Shown: positions 12,001 to 21,995, numbered from the stretch's first letter. The stretch: DNA of 64,000 nt from Sorex araneus (GCF_027595985.1 NC_073304.1:48959137-49023136), one strand, 5' to 3'. The notes: generated by a model from the letters alone, not told the origin. Numbers and translations are program-made.

Positions 12001-14385
12001 ACTAGAATCAAGATCCTGAATTCTAGGGCTTCTGAGCAGTCTTATCTTACCTAGTGGTAAGATAAGTCTTACCCAATGGTAGTGAGTATGACCTCTGGGT
12101 TTAGGGAGCATTTGTTTATGCACTGAAGAGCTGTACATAGAGGACTACTCTAGATAATTTTGAGAGCTTCCTTGGAAAATGAGATTGAGATTAAGTCAAT
12201 TTAGTTAGTTAGGAGCTGAGTTAGGGTGAGGGTAGCATGGAAAGTGCCCAATTTTGTTTTCTGGATAAATAAAACCTAAAAAGAATAATCTCAAAGAGGC
12301 CCTTAGTAAGATAATATTTAGCATCATTCTTCAGCCTTTATAAAACTGAAGACAGGCACCTGTCCTGCATACTAGTCCACAGACTGGTAGGTATAGAACC
12401 AAAGCCAATGGTTTTTAACTTTTCTACACCTGTGGACCAGCACTGGTTCGACTTATGGCTGAAGAATACTGAGAAATAGGACAAAGAAAAGTTCCTAATA
12501 CACAATGAAATGAGAAGGTCCTATACAGTAAGCATTCATTGATTGAATTCTCTAATCATTTATTTAAAAATATTAGCACTGTAGCACTGTTCATTCCGCT
12601 GTTCATTAATTTGCTCAAGCGGGCACCAGTGACGTCTCATAATGAAGAATGTTGTTACTGTTTTTGGCATATCAAATATGCCACGGGTAGCTTGCCAGGC
12701 TCTGCTGTGCGGGTGGGATACTCTCTGTAGCTCACTGGGCTCTCCGAGAGGAACGGAGGAAACGAACCCAGGTTGGCTGCATGCAAGGCAAATGCCCTAC
12801 CCGCTGTGCTATTGCTCCAGTCCATTCAATAATATTAAATCATTGAAGTCAATACTGAATTGAATATGGTTCTAGACGTGAGCACTAAAACTACAGTAAT
12901 GAACAAACAAAATTCCTTCTGATATAGACTTCAATTTATCTACAAAGTAGCAAACATTTAGCAAGATTATACGTTCAGAAATTTGGAAAATGGGGTGCAT
13001 CTTATTTTCTTTTTAGTGGCAAGGAACACACAGGACACACTTTATTTAACTCATGGATTTTTAAAAAGTGTCCTGAAAGCCTACTAAACTGAGTCCTGAT
13101 GGTTGTTTAAGGTTTTGAACAGGTAAAGAAATGTAGGAAGGGCAGTCTAGTCTAGGAAGTTATGACAGCATATGGGGATGGATATCTACAAATGCTTTGG
13201 CATTAACAATTCACACTGTCCTGGTAGAAGCAGAAGATGCCAGAGAGAGATAAAAAGAATGAAGTGGAGTCAGGTAATAGAGGACTGTATGTGCTGAGCC
13301 GTGGGTTTTGACTTTCATTCTGTAGGTGAGAAAGAGATATCAAAATGCTTTCGGTGGAAAGAAGAAAGGGAGGGAAGAAAATCTGGGCAAACTATTTCAG
13401 TAGAGAGCAGTCTAGTATGTTATACTTGCCCGTCATCTGAGTTTGAGTGTTTTTTTATCACCAACCTTTACAGTTATAATTAGGCAAGCAATAAATTACT
13501 AAATTAAAATTAATTAGTCTCTATTCCTTATTCCCTTAAGCCTTTATACTTTCAGAGGCCTTCCTTGAAATCACATGTACAATGATTAAGGAAAAGGAGA
13601 TTGGAAAGTAATGGAAAGGATTTTAGGAAGAGTAATGAAATTATCCCAAAGCTGCTGACAAGTTTTTCTGCTCCAATCTAGACTAGAAATGTGACCACAA
13701 AGATTGTAATAGGTATCCTAAAAAATAACTCTACCAAAGTAGAGTTAAGTAAAGGTAACTGCCCAAATTTCTCTCTTTGTTTATAGCAAAGTTGGTCAAA
13801 TTTCCAAATAAATCAGGCTGTAGTTATGAATGAAAAAAGTTTGAACATCAGTTGTTAAGAATAGAATGAATACAGTGCACCCTTGGTTCCTCAGAAACTT
13901 AATTTATAAAAGTATTTTGATATTTTTAGAGAATAAAGTCATTAATGCTAGGTAGAAAAGACTCATTGTGAAATGTAAAACATCACTCTATTCTTTAGAT
14001 TACTAACTTTCATAAATATACATAAAACTGGGATAAATGGATTTATTCAATTTTCATCCCTGATAAAAAGAACATAATTGATATAAGTCAAATGCCATTG
14101 TAATTAGTTGACGTTTTGTCAGATCTTAAATGAATCATGGACTTGGAGTCAAGACGTTTCTGGTTCTGTTTCTAGCTTTGCAAGAATACTAAAGCAGACG
14201 CAATGGTGAAGGATTTATATGTTGAAAATGCCCAGTTGTTGAAAGCTCTGGAAATGACTGAACAGCGACAGAAAACTGCAGAGAAGAAAAATTACCTCCT
14301 AGAAGAGAAGATTGCTAACCTCAGTAATATCGTCAGGAACCTGACACCAGCACCACTAACTTCTACACCTCCTTTGAGGTCATAG
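1..14385 (+). CDS. NIN: NIN (ninein), 3' part of the gene, partial at the window start
   Basis: Ninein is a large coiled-coil protein of the mother-centriole appendages that anchors microtubule minus ends at the centrosome. This window holds only the last coding exons: 2749-2850, 7490-7690, 11438-11551 and 14176-14385, with a probable earlier exon ending at 59 and an alternative last exon at 9659-9721. All junctions are AG/GT and phase 0. The four main exons join into 208 residues of charged heptad-rich sequence ending in 'TPAPLTSTPPLRS', which I recognise as the ninein C-terminus. The 5' end of the gene lies to the left. NIN next to and co-oriented with SAV1 agrees with human 14q22. Confidence 0.93.
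800..1050 (+). repeat. Old long SINE-like repeat
   Basis: A tRNA-like head ('gaggtagcacagcag', then a B-box-like 'ggtttgattc' near 866) leads into a body unlike types A and B. The body ends near 'tacttgggaggcc' with an A-rich tail. Related, more decayed copies are at 50716-50895 and 58780-59075. I cannot name the family. Confidence 0.55.
1440..1806. mobile_element. L1 remnant with inverted 5' part
   Basis: Positions 1440-1720 are the 3' end of an L1 read on the minus strand: an A-tail complement at the left, then the 3' UTR motif seen at 3756 and 22554. Positions 1721-1800 match the end of L1 ORF2 on the plus strand ('catcactaatcatcaggg', 'gataccatctcacacca'). Two head-facing pieces of one L1 are what twin priming produces. 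The plus-strand ORF2 part is only about 80 bp. Confidence 0.7.
1838..2010 (-). mobile_element. SINE, type A
   Basis: Poly(T) then 'gcgtcacacccagcaatg' at the left and 'ttgctccagccc' at the right give a full-length copy on the minus strand. It lies directly after the L1 remnant. Confidence 0.88.
2445..2560. repeat. Diverged 64-bp tandem duplication
   Basis: 'ttgaaacccagctg' occurs at 2451 and again at 2515, followed in both by 'taaggaatttg'. This is two copies of a 64-bp unit, clearly diverged, so the duplication is not recent. Confidence 0.8.
2749..2850 (+). CDS. NIN: NIN coding exon
   Basis: Acceptor ends at 2748 and donor gtaagt starts at 2851. The exon is 102 nt, phase 0 at both ends, 34 codons starting 'ASQMNALEQELETIHLEN'. 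It is a ninein C-terminal coiled-coil segment that I recognise directly. Confidence 0.95.
3756..4242 (+). mobile_element. L1 3' end (3' UTR)
   Basis: A 5'-truncated L1 3' UTR ending in 'gctttgtagctgtatct', 'cagtgattcaat' and an A tail. The same terminal motif occurs at 24655, 23910 and, reversed, at 1440 and 22554. Confidence 0.75.
5205..5390 (-). mobile_element. SINE, type A, decayed
   Basis: 'ccgcacccggcagtgctcag' to 'gtgttccagccctg' marks a minus-strand copy whose middle has diverged strongly. Confidence 0.55.
5640..5757 (-). mobile_element. SINE, type A, decayed and partial
   Basis: 'ccactcctggttctgcat', 'gctggggatcaaac' and 'ctgtctctccca' follow the minus-strand type A order. The left (A-tail) end is missing. 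Confidence 0.6.
7490..7690 (+). CDS. NIN: NIN coding exon
   Basis: Acceptor 'cttctccag' ends at 7489 and donor gtatga starts at 7691. The exon is 201 nt, phase 0/0, 67 codons. It contains 'MVPREQFLQLQHQLLQAE' and ends 'TNTPQ'. Both later exons (9659 and 11438) begin in phase 0, so either can follow it. Confidence 0.95.
8203..8419 (+). mobile_element. SINE, type A, full length with TSD
   Basis: Begins 'ggggctggagtgatag', carries the B box 'ggttcgattcc' and ends in a long (AAAT)n tail. The TSD 'aatgaacatcttct' is perfect at 8189-8202 and 8420-8433, so this is a fairly young insertion. Confidence 0.95.
9659..9721 (+). CDS. NIN: NIN alternative last coding exon
   Basis: Acceptor 'tttctctag' ends at 9658. 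In phase 0, directly compatible with the 7490-7690 exon, it encodes 20 residues starting 'ALLPEQRAVHAD' and ending 'RRIGHL', then TGA at 9719-9721. It would replace the 107 residues of the last two main exons with a short tail. I believe ninein isoforms with this kind of end exist, but did not verify it. Confidence 0.75.
   Translation, partial: ALLPEQRAVHADSYRRIGHL
9722..10220 (+). other. NIN: 3' UTR of the alternative NIN last exon
   Basis: AT-rich sequence after the TGA at 9719, ending shortly after a canonical poly(A) signal at 10196. The 115-aa open frame inside it (9842-10189) is low-complexity and not credible as a protein. Confidence 0.55.
10196..10201 (+). terminator. NIN: Poly(A) signal AATAAA, alternative NIN end
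   Basis: Canonical hexamer about 475 nt after the alternative stop codon, followed by a T/G-rich stretch ('gactgcctttgtttttc'). It would end the short NIN transcript. Confidence 0.6.
11438..11551 (+). CDS. NIN: NIN coding exon
   Basis: A polypyrimidine run and AG end at 11437; donor gtgagc starts at 11552. The exon is 114 nt, phase 0/0, 38 codons. It includes 'EERMIEVEQKLKLVKRLL' and ends 'NQLKEQ', a heptad-rich coiled coil I recognise from ninein. Confidence 0.95.
11552..14175 (+). other. NIN: NIN intron
   Basis: Intron before the last coding exon. It carries one minus-strand type B SINE (12575-12823). The rest is AT-rich with no recognisable gene or RNA. Confidence 0.9.
12575..12823 (-). 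mobile_element. SINE, type B
   Basis: Left end is the reversed 'gtagcactgt' tail. It continues through 'gctcaagcgggcaccag', 'tgttactgtttttggcat' and the head 'ctattgctccagtcc'. The tail shows no poly(A). Confidence 0.88.
14176..14385 (+). CDS. NIN: NIN last coding exon (canonical C-terminus)
   Basis: Acceptor 'tctgtttctag' ends at 14175. The exon opens in phase 0 with 'LCKNTKADAMVKDLYVEN', continues as a coiled coil through 'EKKNYLLEEKIANLSNIV', and ends 'TPAPLTSTPPLRS' with TAG at 14383-14385. This is the standard ninein C-terminus. Confidence 0.96.
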   Translation, partial: LCKNTKADAMVKDLYVENAQLLKALEMTEQRQKTAEKKNYLLEEKIANLSNIVRNLTPAPLTSTPPLRS

Positions 14386-14567
14386 TGAAGCCAAAGGATA
14401 CTTTCTTATTTATGCACTTTACTGAAATGTATAGTACATTTCAGTAGGTTCTCTTAACCTTTTAAATACATAGATATGTTTAATGGCTTAAAGTGAAATC
14501 TAATCTAAAACTTGCAGCAGCAAATTGGAGTCTTCATTCTTTGTCATTAATTTTCCTATACGGGACA

Positions 14568-14735
14568 GGAGAGAGAACTCAATAGGCTGAGTTCTGACTT
14601 TGCAGGAGGGTGCTGGGATTCAGCTCCTGACATCGCATGGCCGCCTGAGTACCACTGAGAGTGATCCTTGAGCACAGATCGAGGAGTCTTCCCCCAAAGA
14701 ACTACTCTGGATAAGACCCCCAAACAAACAAAATT
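14568..14735 (+). mobile_element. SINE, type A, decayed
   Basis: 'gggtgctgggattcagctcc', 'gagagtgatccttgagcaca' and an A-rich end follow the plus-strand type A order with heavy divergence. Confidence 0.5.
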
Positions 14736-15007
14736 TATAAATCAGCCATTATGGAAGTTGTAAACATTCACATACTTGAATTATGACCAAGTTTTGAATT
14801 TTGAAAGAACTATTCCTCTAAGAAGATAGTAATCACTAAAATGTAGTTATATGAAAATAGTTTAAGACTACTAAAACAGCTTTGAGCATTTAAAAATCAC
14901 TATTATAAAAATAAGATAAAATCACTATCATGTACACATTTTATCTGTAAATCCTAGATATTTTAAGTTTGAGTTGCTATTCATTGGGTTTTTGGTTGGT
15001 TTGGTTT

Positions 15008-15115
15008 AGATCTGGTTTTAGTTTTGTGGTCATACCCACTGATACTCAGAGGACCATATGGTGCTGGGGATTGAACCCAGGCCACTTGCATGCAAAGCAT
15101 GTGCTTCGCTCTTTG

Positions 15116-15119
<4 letters not shown>
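15008..15119 (-). mobile_element. SINE, type A, decayed and partial
   Basis: 'gaccatatggtgctggggat', 'tgaacccaggccac' and 'tgcatgcaaagcatgtgctt' are minus-strand type A motifs. The head runs into a TC microsatellite. Confidence 0.65.
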
Positions 15120-15155
<36 letters not shown>

Positions 15156-15178
15156 GTCTGTCTCTCTCTCCCTGACTC
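15117..15178. repeat. (TC)n microsatellite
   Basis: Nearly pure CT dinucleotides at the head end of the adjacent SINE, broken by 'tgagtgtctg'. Confidence 0.95.
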
Positions 15179-16070
15179 TCATTGGTGGGTTGAGATTTAT
15201 TTTTAAACCAAATTTCTGCCTTCATAAACAGTAAAATACTGAAAAGTCATTCTCTTTCTGATATATTTAATTCTTTAAACTGGTGGATTTCTGCCTCATG
15301 AGGTTATTTCCTCAATCACTGAGGTCAGAAAAAAATGCAGTCCATAGTACTTTGCCTTCTAATATGTGATTCAGTATTACCATTCTTTGTATATTCTAGA
15401 TACAAAATTGATTTACTCAACTGCATGGTTAACCGATGATAAACTATTACTTTATGAAAGACTTTTTCTTTTTTTAAAGTTTGATTGGTAGTTTGTCTTC
15501 TAGGAAATGGATAAAACCAATTCTTAAAGCATTTAAAATCAAGGGGAAATACTGAATAATACTTTGAAGTTAACAACTACTATTAGATAAGCAAACCATG
15601 TGAATTTTTTTATCTCTAAAGTCTTGGAGTTCATGAAAGGACACTTGGAATTGCCTCAAAGAACTCAGGGAACAAAACTTTAACTGTCTTCCTGAAATAC
15701 TGTAAGGCCTCTCTAACAGTTTAAAATGTATAAACCATGTGTCCTTATTTATTTGTCTTATTTTTACAGTTATTGTGGAATTTTTATTTTTATATTTTTA
15801 TTACATTTTATCTTCTGAAAAGGGGGGCCTTGATTTAAGAGTTAAAAACCTCTACTAACTTATGGAAAAGCTATCCTTTGTTTACTGTAGGTAAGATTTT
15901 CTACCCTTCTTCTTCTATACCTCAGATTAATCATAGAAATTTATTATTGTGATAAATATTAGCCTGCCATCTGCAGTAGTAAAAGAGAGAAAAATAGAAT
16001 TCTTCATTCAGTTTGAAGATCAGTACTTTACAGGACAGTTACACATTTTAGATTGAGTAGCTTGTTTCAT

Positions 16071-16192
16071 TCCAAGAATATTCATTCATTCCATTCATTC
16101 TTGGAATGAATGAATATTCTGATATTCATTCATTGAATGAATGTTCTGATATTCATTCATTCCATTCATTCTTGGAATGAATGAATATTCTG
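16071..16192. repeat. ATTC-rich inverted repeat, potential long hairpin
   Basis: Alternating blocks of 'attcattcattcc' and its complement 'ggaatgaatgaat', with 'aagaatattc' and 'gaatattct' at the ends. Several arms are mutually complementary over 20 bp or more, so the DNA could form a cruciform and RNA from it a stable hairpin. Confidence 0.85.
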
Positions 16193-18555
16193 TTTCTAAT
16201 CTCCTTCCGTCAGCAACTAGTGGAGGACTTGTTTACTCAGTGCAGGATGATAATGTAGTACATCAATCCACCTGTTTGTTTCACAGGAAAGTAATCAGAA
16301 AATGATAATTTTTTTTCCAATCAAAAAATATTTCCAAGAAATCTAAGCCTATGAATTTACAGGAACTATAACAACAAAACCAAATGCTGATTTGGGGGAA
16401 CAAAGGATGATGCTGGCTGTCTAAGTCATATAATGTCAGAAAGTCAAGTCTCAACATAGTAATCTCATCAGTTTAGTGTTCGTTGGGACATAACTGTATC
16501 CTGTTTGTCCCACTGGCCAACATAGGAACCCCCAATATAAAAACCTTTCAAAGGCATGTTACTTGTGGAAAGGAGAGTTCATACTAATGATGTGGAACTA
16601 TTATTTTTGGACAGTTTTATACTCCCAGTTTCCCCCAGTAAAAAAATAAAAATAAATTTAAATTTAAAAAGCCATTTTTATCTTTATCTTTTGCTCTTTC
16701 TCCTAGTCCTTATCCTCCAGTGCAAATATTCCTATCAAACCCAGCTATTCATATGACATTGGTATTAGTAGAGAATCTTTCACTTAAAATTGTAGATAGG
16801 CCTACACTATGGTTAAAAATAAGCTAAGCATCTCTGGTATACTTTTGTGATACGCTTCAAGCTACTCAAATATTGCCTCAAGTTACTCAAAGTTATTGCC
16901 ATCAGAACCGAATACCAGGCATATGCCTCAAATAGCTGACTTTGCATGTGATCATGTTTTGTATTTTTAATTTTTTTACATCATACAAAGTATAGGTTAA
17001 TTTGCTTATTTTTTGTGTTTGTATTTAAGTCCATATAAGATGTACAATGAATGTAAATATGACTGGAAAGTTTTAGACTACATTTAGAGTTCCTTTATTT
17101 AAAATTGAAACACTGCTCAAATTAAATTTCAGGTGCTTAATTTCTTGCTTTATTATACCTACAAGCTAGTAAATAAAAAACAATATAGGAAATTTTCAGA
17201 TTTAAGATATCTATATATTTGTGCAGCAATTTATTTTTGTAGTTTAGATTGTGAACTTACATGTCAATTTGTAATATACCTTATAGGTTTGAAAAACATT
17301 TCAAAGAGTAAATTTAAATAAAATAAAATAGAATATTTAGATTTTGCTTTCAGACTTTATAGTAGCACTTTTTGAAAAGCAAACGTTTTGTATTTTATCA
17401 GCATTTAGATGTGTTTATTAAAGTTGCTCTTAAACTTTATTTTGATTACTTAAGAACAGTTATTAAAATTAGTTCTTAGAAGATGGGATCTTCATTTCAG
17501 GCAAAAAATCAAGTTTGCCTTTGTGATATAAATATATTACACTAAAAAGACTATAAATATGAGAAAATTAAAAAACTATAAATGGTAAAATCTTATATTA
17601 CTTTTATTTTCTTTTTTCTTTGTTTTGGAAGTCTAAAATCGTAAGTTCAGACTTGTAAGGTGAGAAAAATGGAAGGGGGTGGTGGTGAGCCAAACCACAA
17701 TATTTTATTTATTTTTCTAAAATTTAATAAGTCCAGATTTTAAGAATATTTTAAATGTGAATTTTTCCAAAAGTTTCAAATATATTACCTGTAAATTTGT
17801 TCAATATATTTTACAGAAATATATCACAAAGTCAGAGGCATGCAAGGTAAAAGAGGAATTCTTACAGATCTAGTGTTTCAAGAATGTACCAATCAATACA
17901 TGGGCAGCTATTATCATGAAGACCTTTTTTAAAAAGAATGAATAAGGCTTTATGGTGGAATTTAACATATAGGGATGAATTTTTAATTTTTGTGATTTCC
18001 CAAGTGATGAAAAGATGAATGTGTTGGTATTGTCAACATATTAAAGGTATTTCCAACCAAAGCAAGGCCAAGTACTTTGTAATAACATTAAACAAGTCTT
18101 GTTTTGAATGGATTATTTATAATAACTCATTGGAATGATATAATTAAGTAAGTAATGCCAAAAACCAAATAAAAGCTTAATAACCAAAGCATTCCTATTA
18201 AGATTTATTCATTATATCATTTTTGGATCTATTTGAACATCTCAGCACTGTTTAAATGAAATATATGCAGTTACAGGCATAAGTAGTATCAGGTTTATGC
18301 ATATGGCTAGCTGTTGAATTACAGGCTAGCATTTTGTTTCTTAGTGTTTTGAGTGATAAGTTAAATTTATCCTTATAGGAAGATGTGATCAAAGCCTGAT
18401 TCTAAGGGAACATTAATGAAGGAAAACCTGTCATGAAGCCATCTATAGGATTCTGTTCATGTAAAAATTATTGTCTGTGTGTTGTGTATATGAACAACTT
18501 TGTATGTTTCATCTTAGCCATTCTATCCTAGATTTTAATATTGGCTTAAAATGTA

Positions 18556-18561
18556 AATAAA
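18556..18561 (+). terminator. NIN: Candidate distal NIN poly(A) signal AATAAA
   Basis: Overlapping AATAAA motifs in 'gtaaataaataat', followed within 40 nt by the T/G-rich 'cttgttttctgt'. Chosen as the most distal candidate before the intergenic SINE cluster. Confidence 0.4.
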
Positions 18562-18754
18562 TAATTTTTCAAAATACGACTCTTGTTTTCTGTACACCTG
18601 AATTTTTATAAACAACCTCAGTCTGTTTATCATTGATTTTTAGAATTTTAAAAGTAAGCAGATTTTTCACTAAACACATTATACATATGCAAAATCTTGG
18701 CTTCCACTCCAGACTGATTGGATCAGATTCTGCATTCTATAATGATTCCCCAAA

Positions 18755-18895
18755 CAGGACCAGAGAGGCAACTCACATAGTAGAACATATGACTGGTCTA
18801 GTCCTCTCAGGATGTACTGCACAGGTTCTGATGGTCCCTACGTACTGCCAAAGCATTATGAGGAGTGGTTCAAGCACTGCTGGGGGTAGTCCTTA
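18755..18895 (+). mobile_element. SINE, type A, heavily decayed
   Basis: 'aggaccagagaggcaactca', 'gcacaggttctgatggtccc' and 'gttcaagcactgctggg' loosely follow type A order. Confidence 0.4.
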
Positions 18896-18907
18896 TAAAA
18901 ATGTGAT

Positions 18908-19073
18908 AATTGGGATAGAGAGATAGTACAGCAAGCAGTAAGGTGCTCACCTTGTGTATAGCCAACCAAGGTTCCATCCCAGTACTACAGATGGTCCCCC
19001 AGACACCACCTAGGAGTGATCTGATTGCAAAGCCAGGAGTAAGCCATTAAGCACCACTGTGTTTGGCCAAAAA
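18908..19073 (+). mobile_element. SINE, type A
   Basis: 'gggatagagagatagtacag', 'gatggtcccccagacacc' and 'gcaaagccaggagtaagcc', ending in 'ggccaaaaaaa'. Moderately diverged. Confidence 0.8.
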
Positions 19074-19611
19074 AATTACTAAAGTTTCCTTAAATTATTT
19101 GAGTATAGTGTGCTGGGATTACATTCCTATTCCAGCATATTGATTTCTACATCACACAATTGGAAAGTTCTGTACATAGTGTTTCATCCCTATTTCTAGA
19201 ATCCTAACAATCTCAGCTGAGACCCTCCTTAGAATCTGGGTTGTTCTAAAGTGGCTTTATTTCACTTTGTAATCATTATGGGAGGCTCAGGCTTTCTCAG
19301 TTGAGCTCCCTGAATGATGAGATGAATACAAAGTCAGAAAAGTTAACCTGAAAGCATATTACGTTTATATGCTGAGTACTGAAATGTAACATGAAAATGA
19401 TGACCTATCTCACAAGCCTTGTTTTATTTATTTTTAAAACTTTTATTCTAAGTTTACTGTCTTCTTGAGACAGAATCTACTGTTAAATTCATTTTACAGA
19501 TGCTGAGTTTTTAGCACAGTTGTGATGACAAATCCACAGAGCAAAAGTTTATGAGCCAGATTTGTCTGTTTTTGTTTGTAATACTTGTGTCAGTTTTCAC
19601 TTGTGGCCAAA

Positions 19612-19762
19612 TTGGGGGTTGGGGGGTTGGTTTTTCTGGCCACACATCAGTGGTGCTAGAGGTTACTCTTGGCTCTGCACTCAAGGATCACTTCTGACTG
19701 TGCTCCAGGGACCATATCAGACATCAGGTATTGAACCCAGGTTGTGGCCAGATTCTAGTAAT
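19612..19762 (-). mobile_element. SINE, type A, decayed
   Basis: 'ggccacacatcagtggtgct', 'ggttactcttggctctgcac' and 'attgaacccaggttgtgg' are minus-strand type A motifs. The tRNA head is missing. Confidence 0.65.
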
Positions 19763-20440
19763 TCCTGAATACTTTTTATCTGCATTTTACTCTGAAATGT
19801 CAGACATTCCTGGTGTTTTGTTTGCAGTCTATTTAGTATAGTAGAGAGAGAGAGAGATAGTAAAAAGAGATACCCACTCCCCACCCCACCCCCTGCCCCG
19901 GCCCGAGCTAGAAAATAGTACAACCATACAAAGGACAAACTGAAGAGACTTTGTTCTATGACCACAAATATAGCCCAACATCAGTAAAGGAAAGGAAATA
20001 ACAACAAAAAGAAGATAGAAAATAAACAATAGAGAATACAATGAAGTAGAATACATATCACTGTATCACTGTCATCCTGTTGTTCATAGATTTACATGAG
20101 CGGACACCAGTAACATCTCTATTACACCCTGCCCTGGATGTTAGCAGCCTCTCCATACTCGTCTTTCCCAACTATCGGAGGCTCTTTCAGGGTCAGGGGA
20201 ATGAGACCTATTGTTACTGTTTTTGGTATATTGAATACACCACGGTAACTTGCTAGTCTCTGCCATGCGGGCGGGATACTCTGAGTAGCTTGCCAGGCTC
20301 TCCAAGAGGTATGTATATATCTATTACTGTATTTAGGAGATGAATACGCCACAGGGAGCTTGCCAGGCTCTCCTGAGCAGGCAATAGACTCTCGGTAGCT
20401 TGTCAGGATCTCCAAGATGGAAAACTAGGCTATTAGATGT

Positions 20441-20826
20441 CCGGGAGCTTGGTTTTATAGTCTTTGGATGTTGGTTGTTTATGGGATTACATGGGGGAGG
20501 GCAGGGGAGTAGGGGCAGTCTGGGTGTGACTGCCTAGCTACTGGAAAATGGGTGATCTGGGTGGAAGAGGCCCAGTCCCGATCTGAGCAGCCTTGGAGGT
20601 CTCAGCCCTGGGTCCTGCACACCTGGGTTCCTCCGCCGGCTCCCCCACACATGAGGCTCATCCAAATGTGTGGAGAGTGGCCCTGAGCATGGCCATGGCT
20701 GGGTTCCGGAGGTCCTCAACTGTTGAGGCTCTGCTTGGGGTGGGGAGGGAAACAGCAACCCGTCCGCTCCGAGGAGCCCCAGTGAAGACAGCCAGGTGCG
20801 GGGGCAAGAGACTGCGTCACTCTCTT
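20441..20826 (-). repeat. 386-bp unit, copy 1 of the tandem pair
   Basis: Starts (plus strand) 'ccgggagcttggttttatag' and matches copy 2 at 20827-21044 over about 220 bp. Differences include a short indel after 'gggattacatgg'. The remaining 160 bp (20669-20826) is GC-richer and occurs once. Confidence 0.8.
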
Positions 20827-21044
20827 CCGGGAGCTTGGTTTTATAGTCTCTGGATGTTGGCCGTTGATGGGATTACATGGCACCGGGGGCAGTCTCTGAG
20901 TATGACCACCTAGCTACTAGAAAATGGGGGATCTGGGTGGAAGAGGCACAGTCCCAATTTGAGCAGCCTTGGAGATCTCAGCCCCGGGTCTCAAACACCT
21001 GGGTTCCTCTATCAGCTCCCCCATGCATGAGGCTCGTCCAAACA
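20827..21044 (-). repeat. 386-bp unit, copy 2 (partial)
   Basis: Same order of motifs as copy 1: 'gggagcttggttttatag', 'gatctgggtggaagaggc', 'gagcagccttggag', 'cacctgggttcctc', 'catgaggctcgtcc'. It stops at the AT palindrome that starts at 21041. Confidence 0.8.
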
Positions 21045-21105
21045 TTATATATATATATATATATAATGTTTATATATATTGTCATTATATATATATAATG
21101 ACAAT
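21041..21105. repeat. Two adjacent AT-rich palindromes
   Basis: Positions 21041-21070 form a perfect 30-bp palindrome with arms starting 'aacattatat'. Positions 21078-21105 form a second perfect 28-bp palindrome with arms starting 'attgtcattat'. They mark the right edge of the composite element. Confidence 0.9.
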
Positions 21106-21324
21106 AGCGAAAACCATAGCAAGACAACAGCACTTCAAACAGATTTCAGAAATAGAGGGGAAAAGAGGTGAAGTACAACTGGTGGAATAAATAATAGCTT
21201 AGGACTTTCCCAATATGAGGAAGAACACTTAATGCCCTGATCCAGAAGGCTTTTGAAGGATGCCAAACAGAATAAATCCAAACAAAACACTAAGACATAA
21301 AATGGCATCAAATGGGCAGGAATC

Positions 21325-21495
21325 AGGGACAGAGATGGTACAAGGGTTAAGGATCTTTCCTTGCATCTGGGCAACTTCAGTTTAATCGCCAGTGCAACAT
21401 CTGGTCCCCTGACCACGGACAGGCTTCACTCCTAAGCACAGAGCTGATAATAGCCCCAGAGTAGTGCTGAGTGTGGGCCCAAAACAGAAAGAAAA

Positions 21496-21497
<2 letters not shown>
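21325..21497 (+). mobile_element. SINE, type A, decayed
   Basis: 'gggacagagatggtacaagg', 'ccttgcatctgggcaac', 'atctggtcccctgacca' and 'gagtgtgggcccaaaac' follow type A order. A TG microsatellite follows. Confidence 0.65.

Positions 21498-21532
<35 letters not shown>
21498..21532. repeat. (TG)n microsatellite
   Basis: About 17 TG dinucleotides at the tail end of the adjacent SINE. Confidence 0.95.
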
Positions 21533-21535
<3 letters not shown>

Positions 21536-21673
21536 CCAACATTATTCTTTCATTGTTCCCCCTCTTTGAAGCACATCAATATTAATACATACTTGGTAAA
21601 TCTATTAGAATTCACTGTATGTATGAAGTGAGAAGAAAGGTAGAGAACATATTCTTTACCTTGGAAAAGTTTT

Positions 21674-21833
21674 CAGAGATGGGCAAAGAGGAGCTAAGGC
21701 ACTGTCCTGGCATTTGGCCAACCCATGTTTGATCCCTGGTTCCTCATACAATCCCCTGAGCACTGCTATGGTCATTCAAGTAAAGGGGAAGGAATAACCC
21801 TGAGCATCATGGGTGTGGTCCAAAAAGAAAAGT
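21674..21833 (+). mobile_element. SINE, type A, diverged
   Basis: 'ggcatttggccaacccatg', 'tttgatccctggttcc', 'caatcccctgagcactgct' and 'gtgtggtccaaaaagaaaag' place it on the plus strand. Confidence 0.75.
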
Positions 21834-21995
21834 TTACAGACTAGTTAAGTGAGAAAGGATATGGATGTTAAAAGTGGAGATTAAAAAGAGACATTTATCC
21901 ATTACTAATGGAAAATTCAGCAATCAAAACTTAAACTCTCGGCAAACTCTTTGCTTCAGTTTCCTACTGTTGCTAAAATGTAACTGCATGAAATC

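Larger units (their letters stand above)
14386..18585 (+). other. NIN: Candidate NIN 3' UTR
   Basis: AT-rich sequence after the canonical NIN stop, with no coding signal. Several AATAAA motifs occur (near 16647, 17320, 18170 and 18556), so the true end is uncertain. I chose the last because the sequence then changes to SINE-rich intergenic DNA. It includes two decayed SINEs, a TC repeat and a strong inverted repeat at 16071-16192. Confidence 0.4.
20053..21044 (-). mobile_element. Composite retroelement (type C): TATA-bearing tandem units joined to a SINE-type body
   Basis: Read on the minus strand from 21044: a unit of about 220 bp, a spacer, the same unit again with a 386-bp period (20827 and 20441), then a type B-like body present partly twice (20310-20430 and 20206-20309), an extra block (about 20124-20205), and an 'acagtgatacagtgat' tail. 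Each unit contains 'ctataaaaccaagctcc', a TATA-like motif, at 20453-20460 and 20839-20846. No tRNA head is present. I do not recognise the unit. It could be a monomeric promoter, an LTR piece or an unrelated repeat that happens to adjoin the body. Confidence 0.55.
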
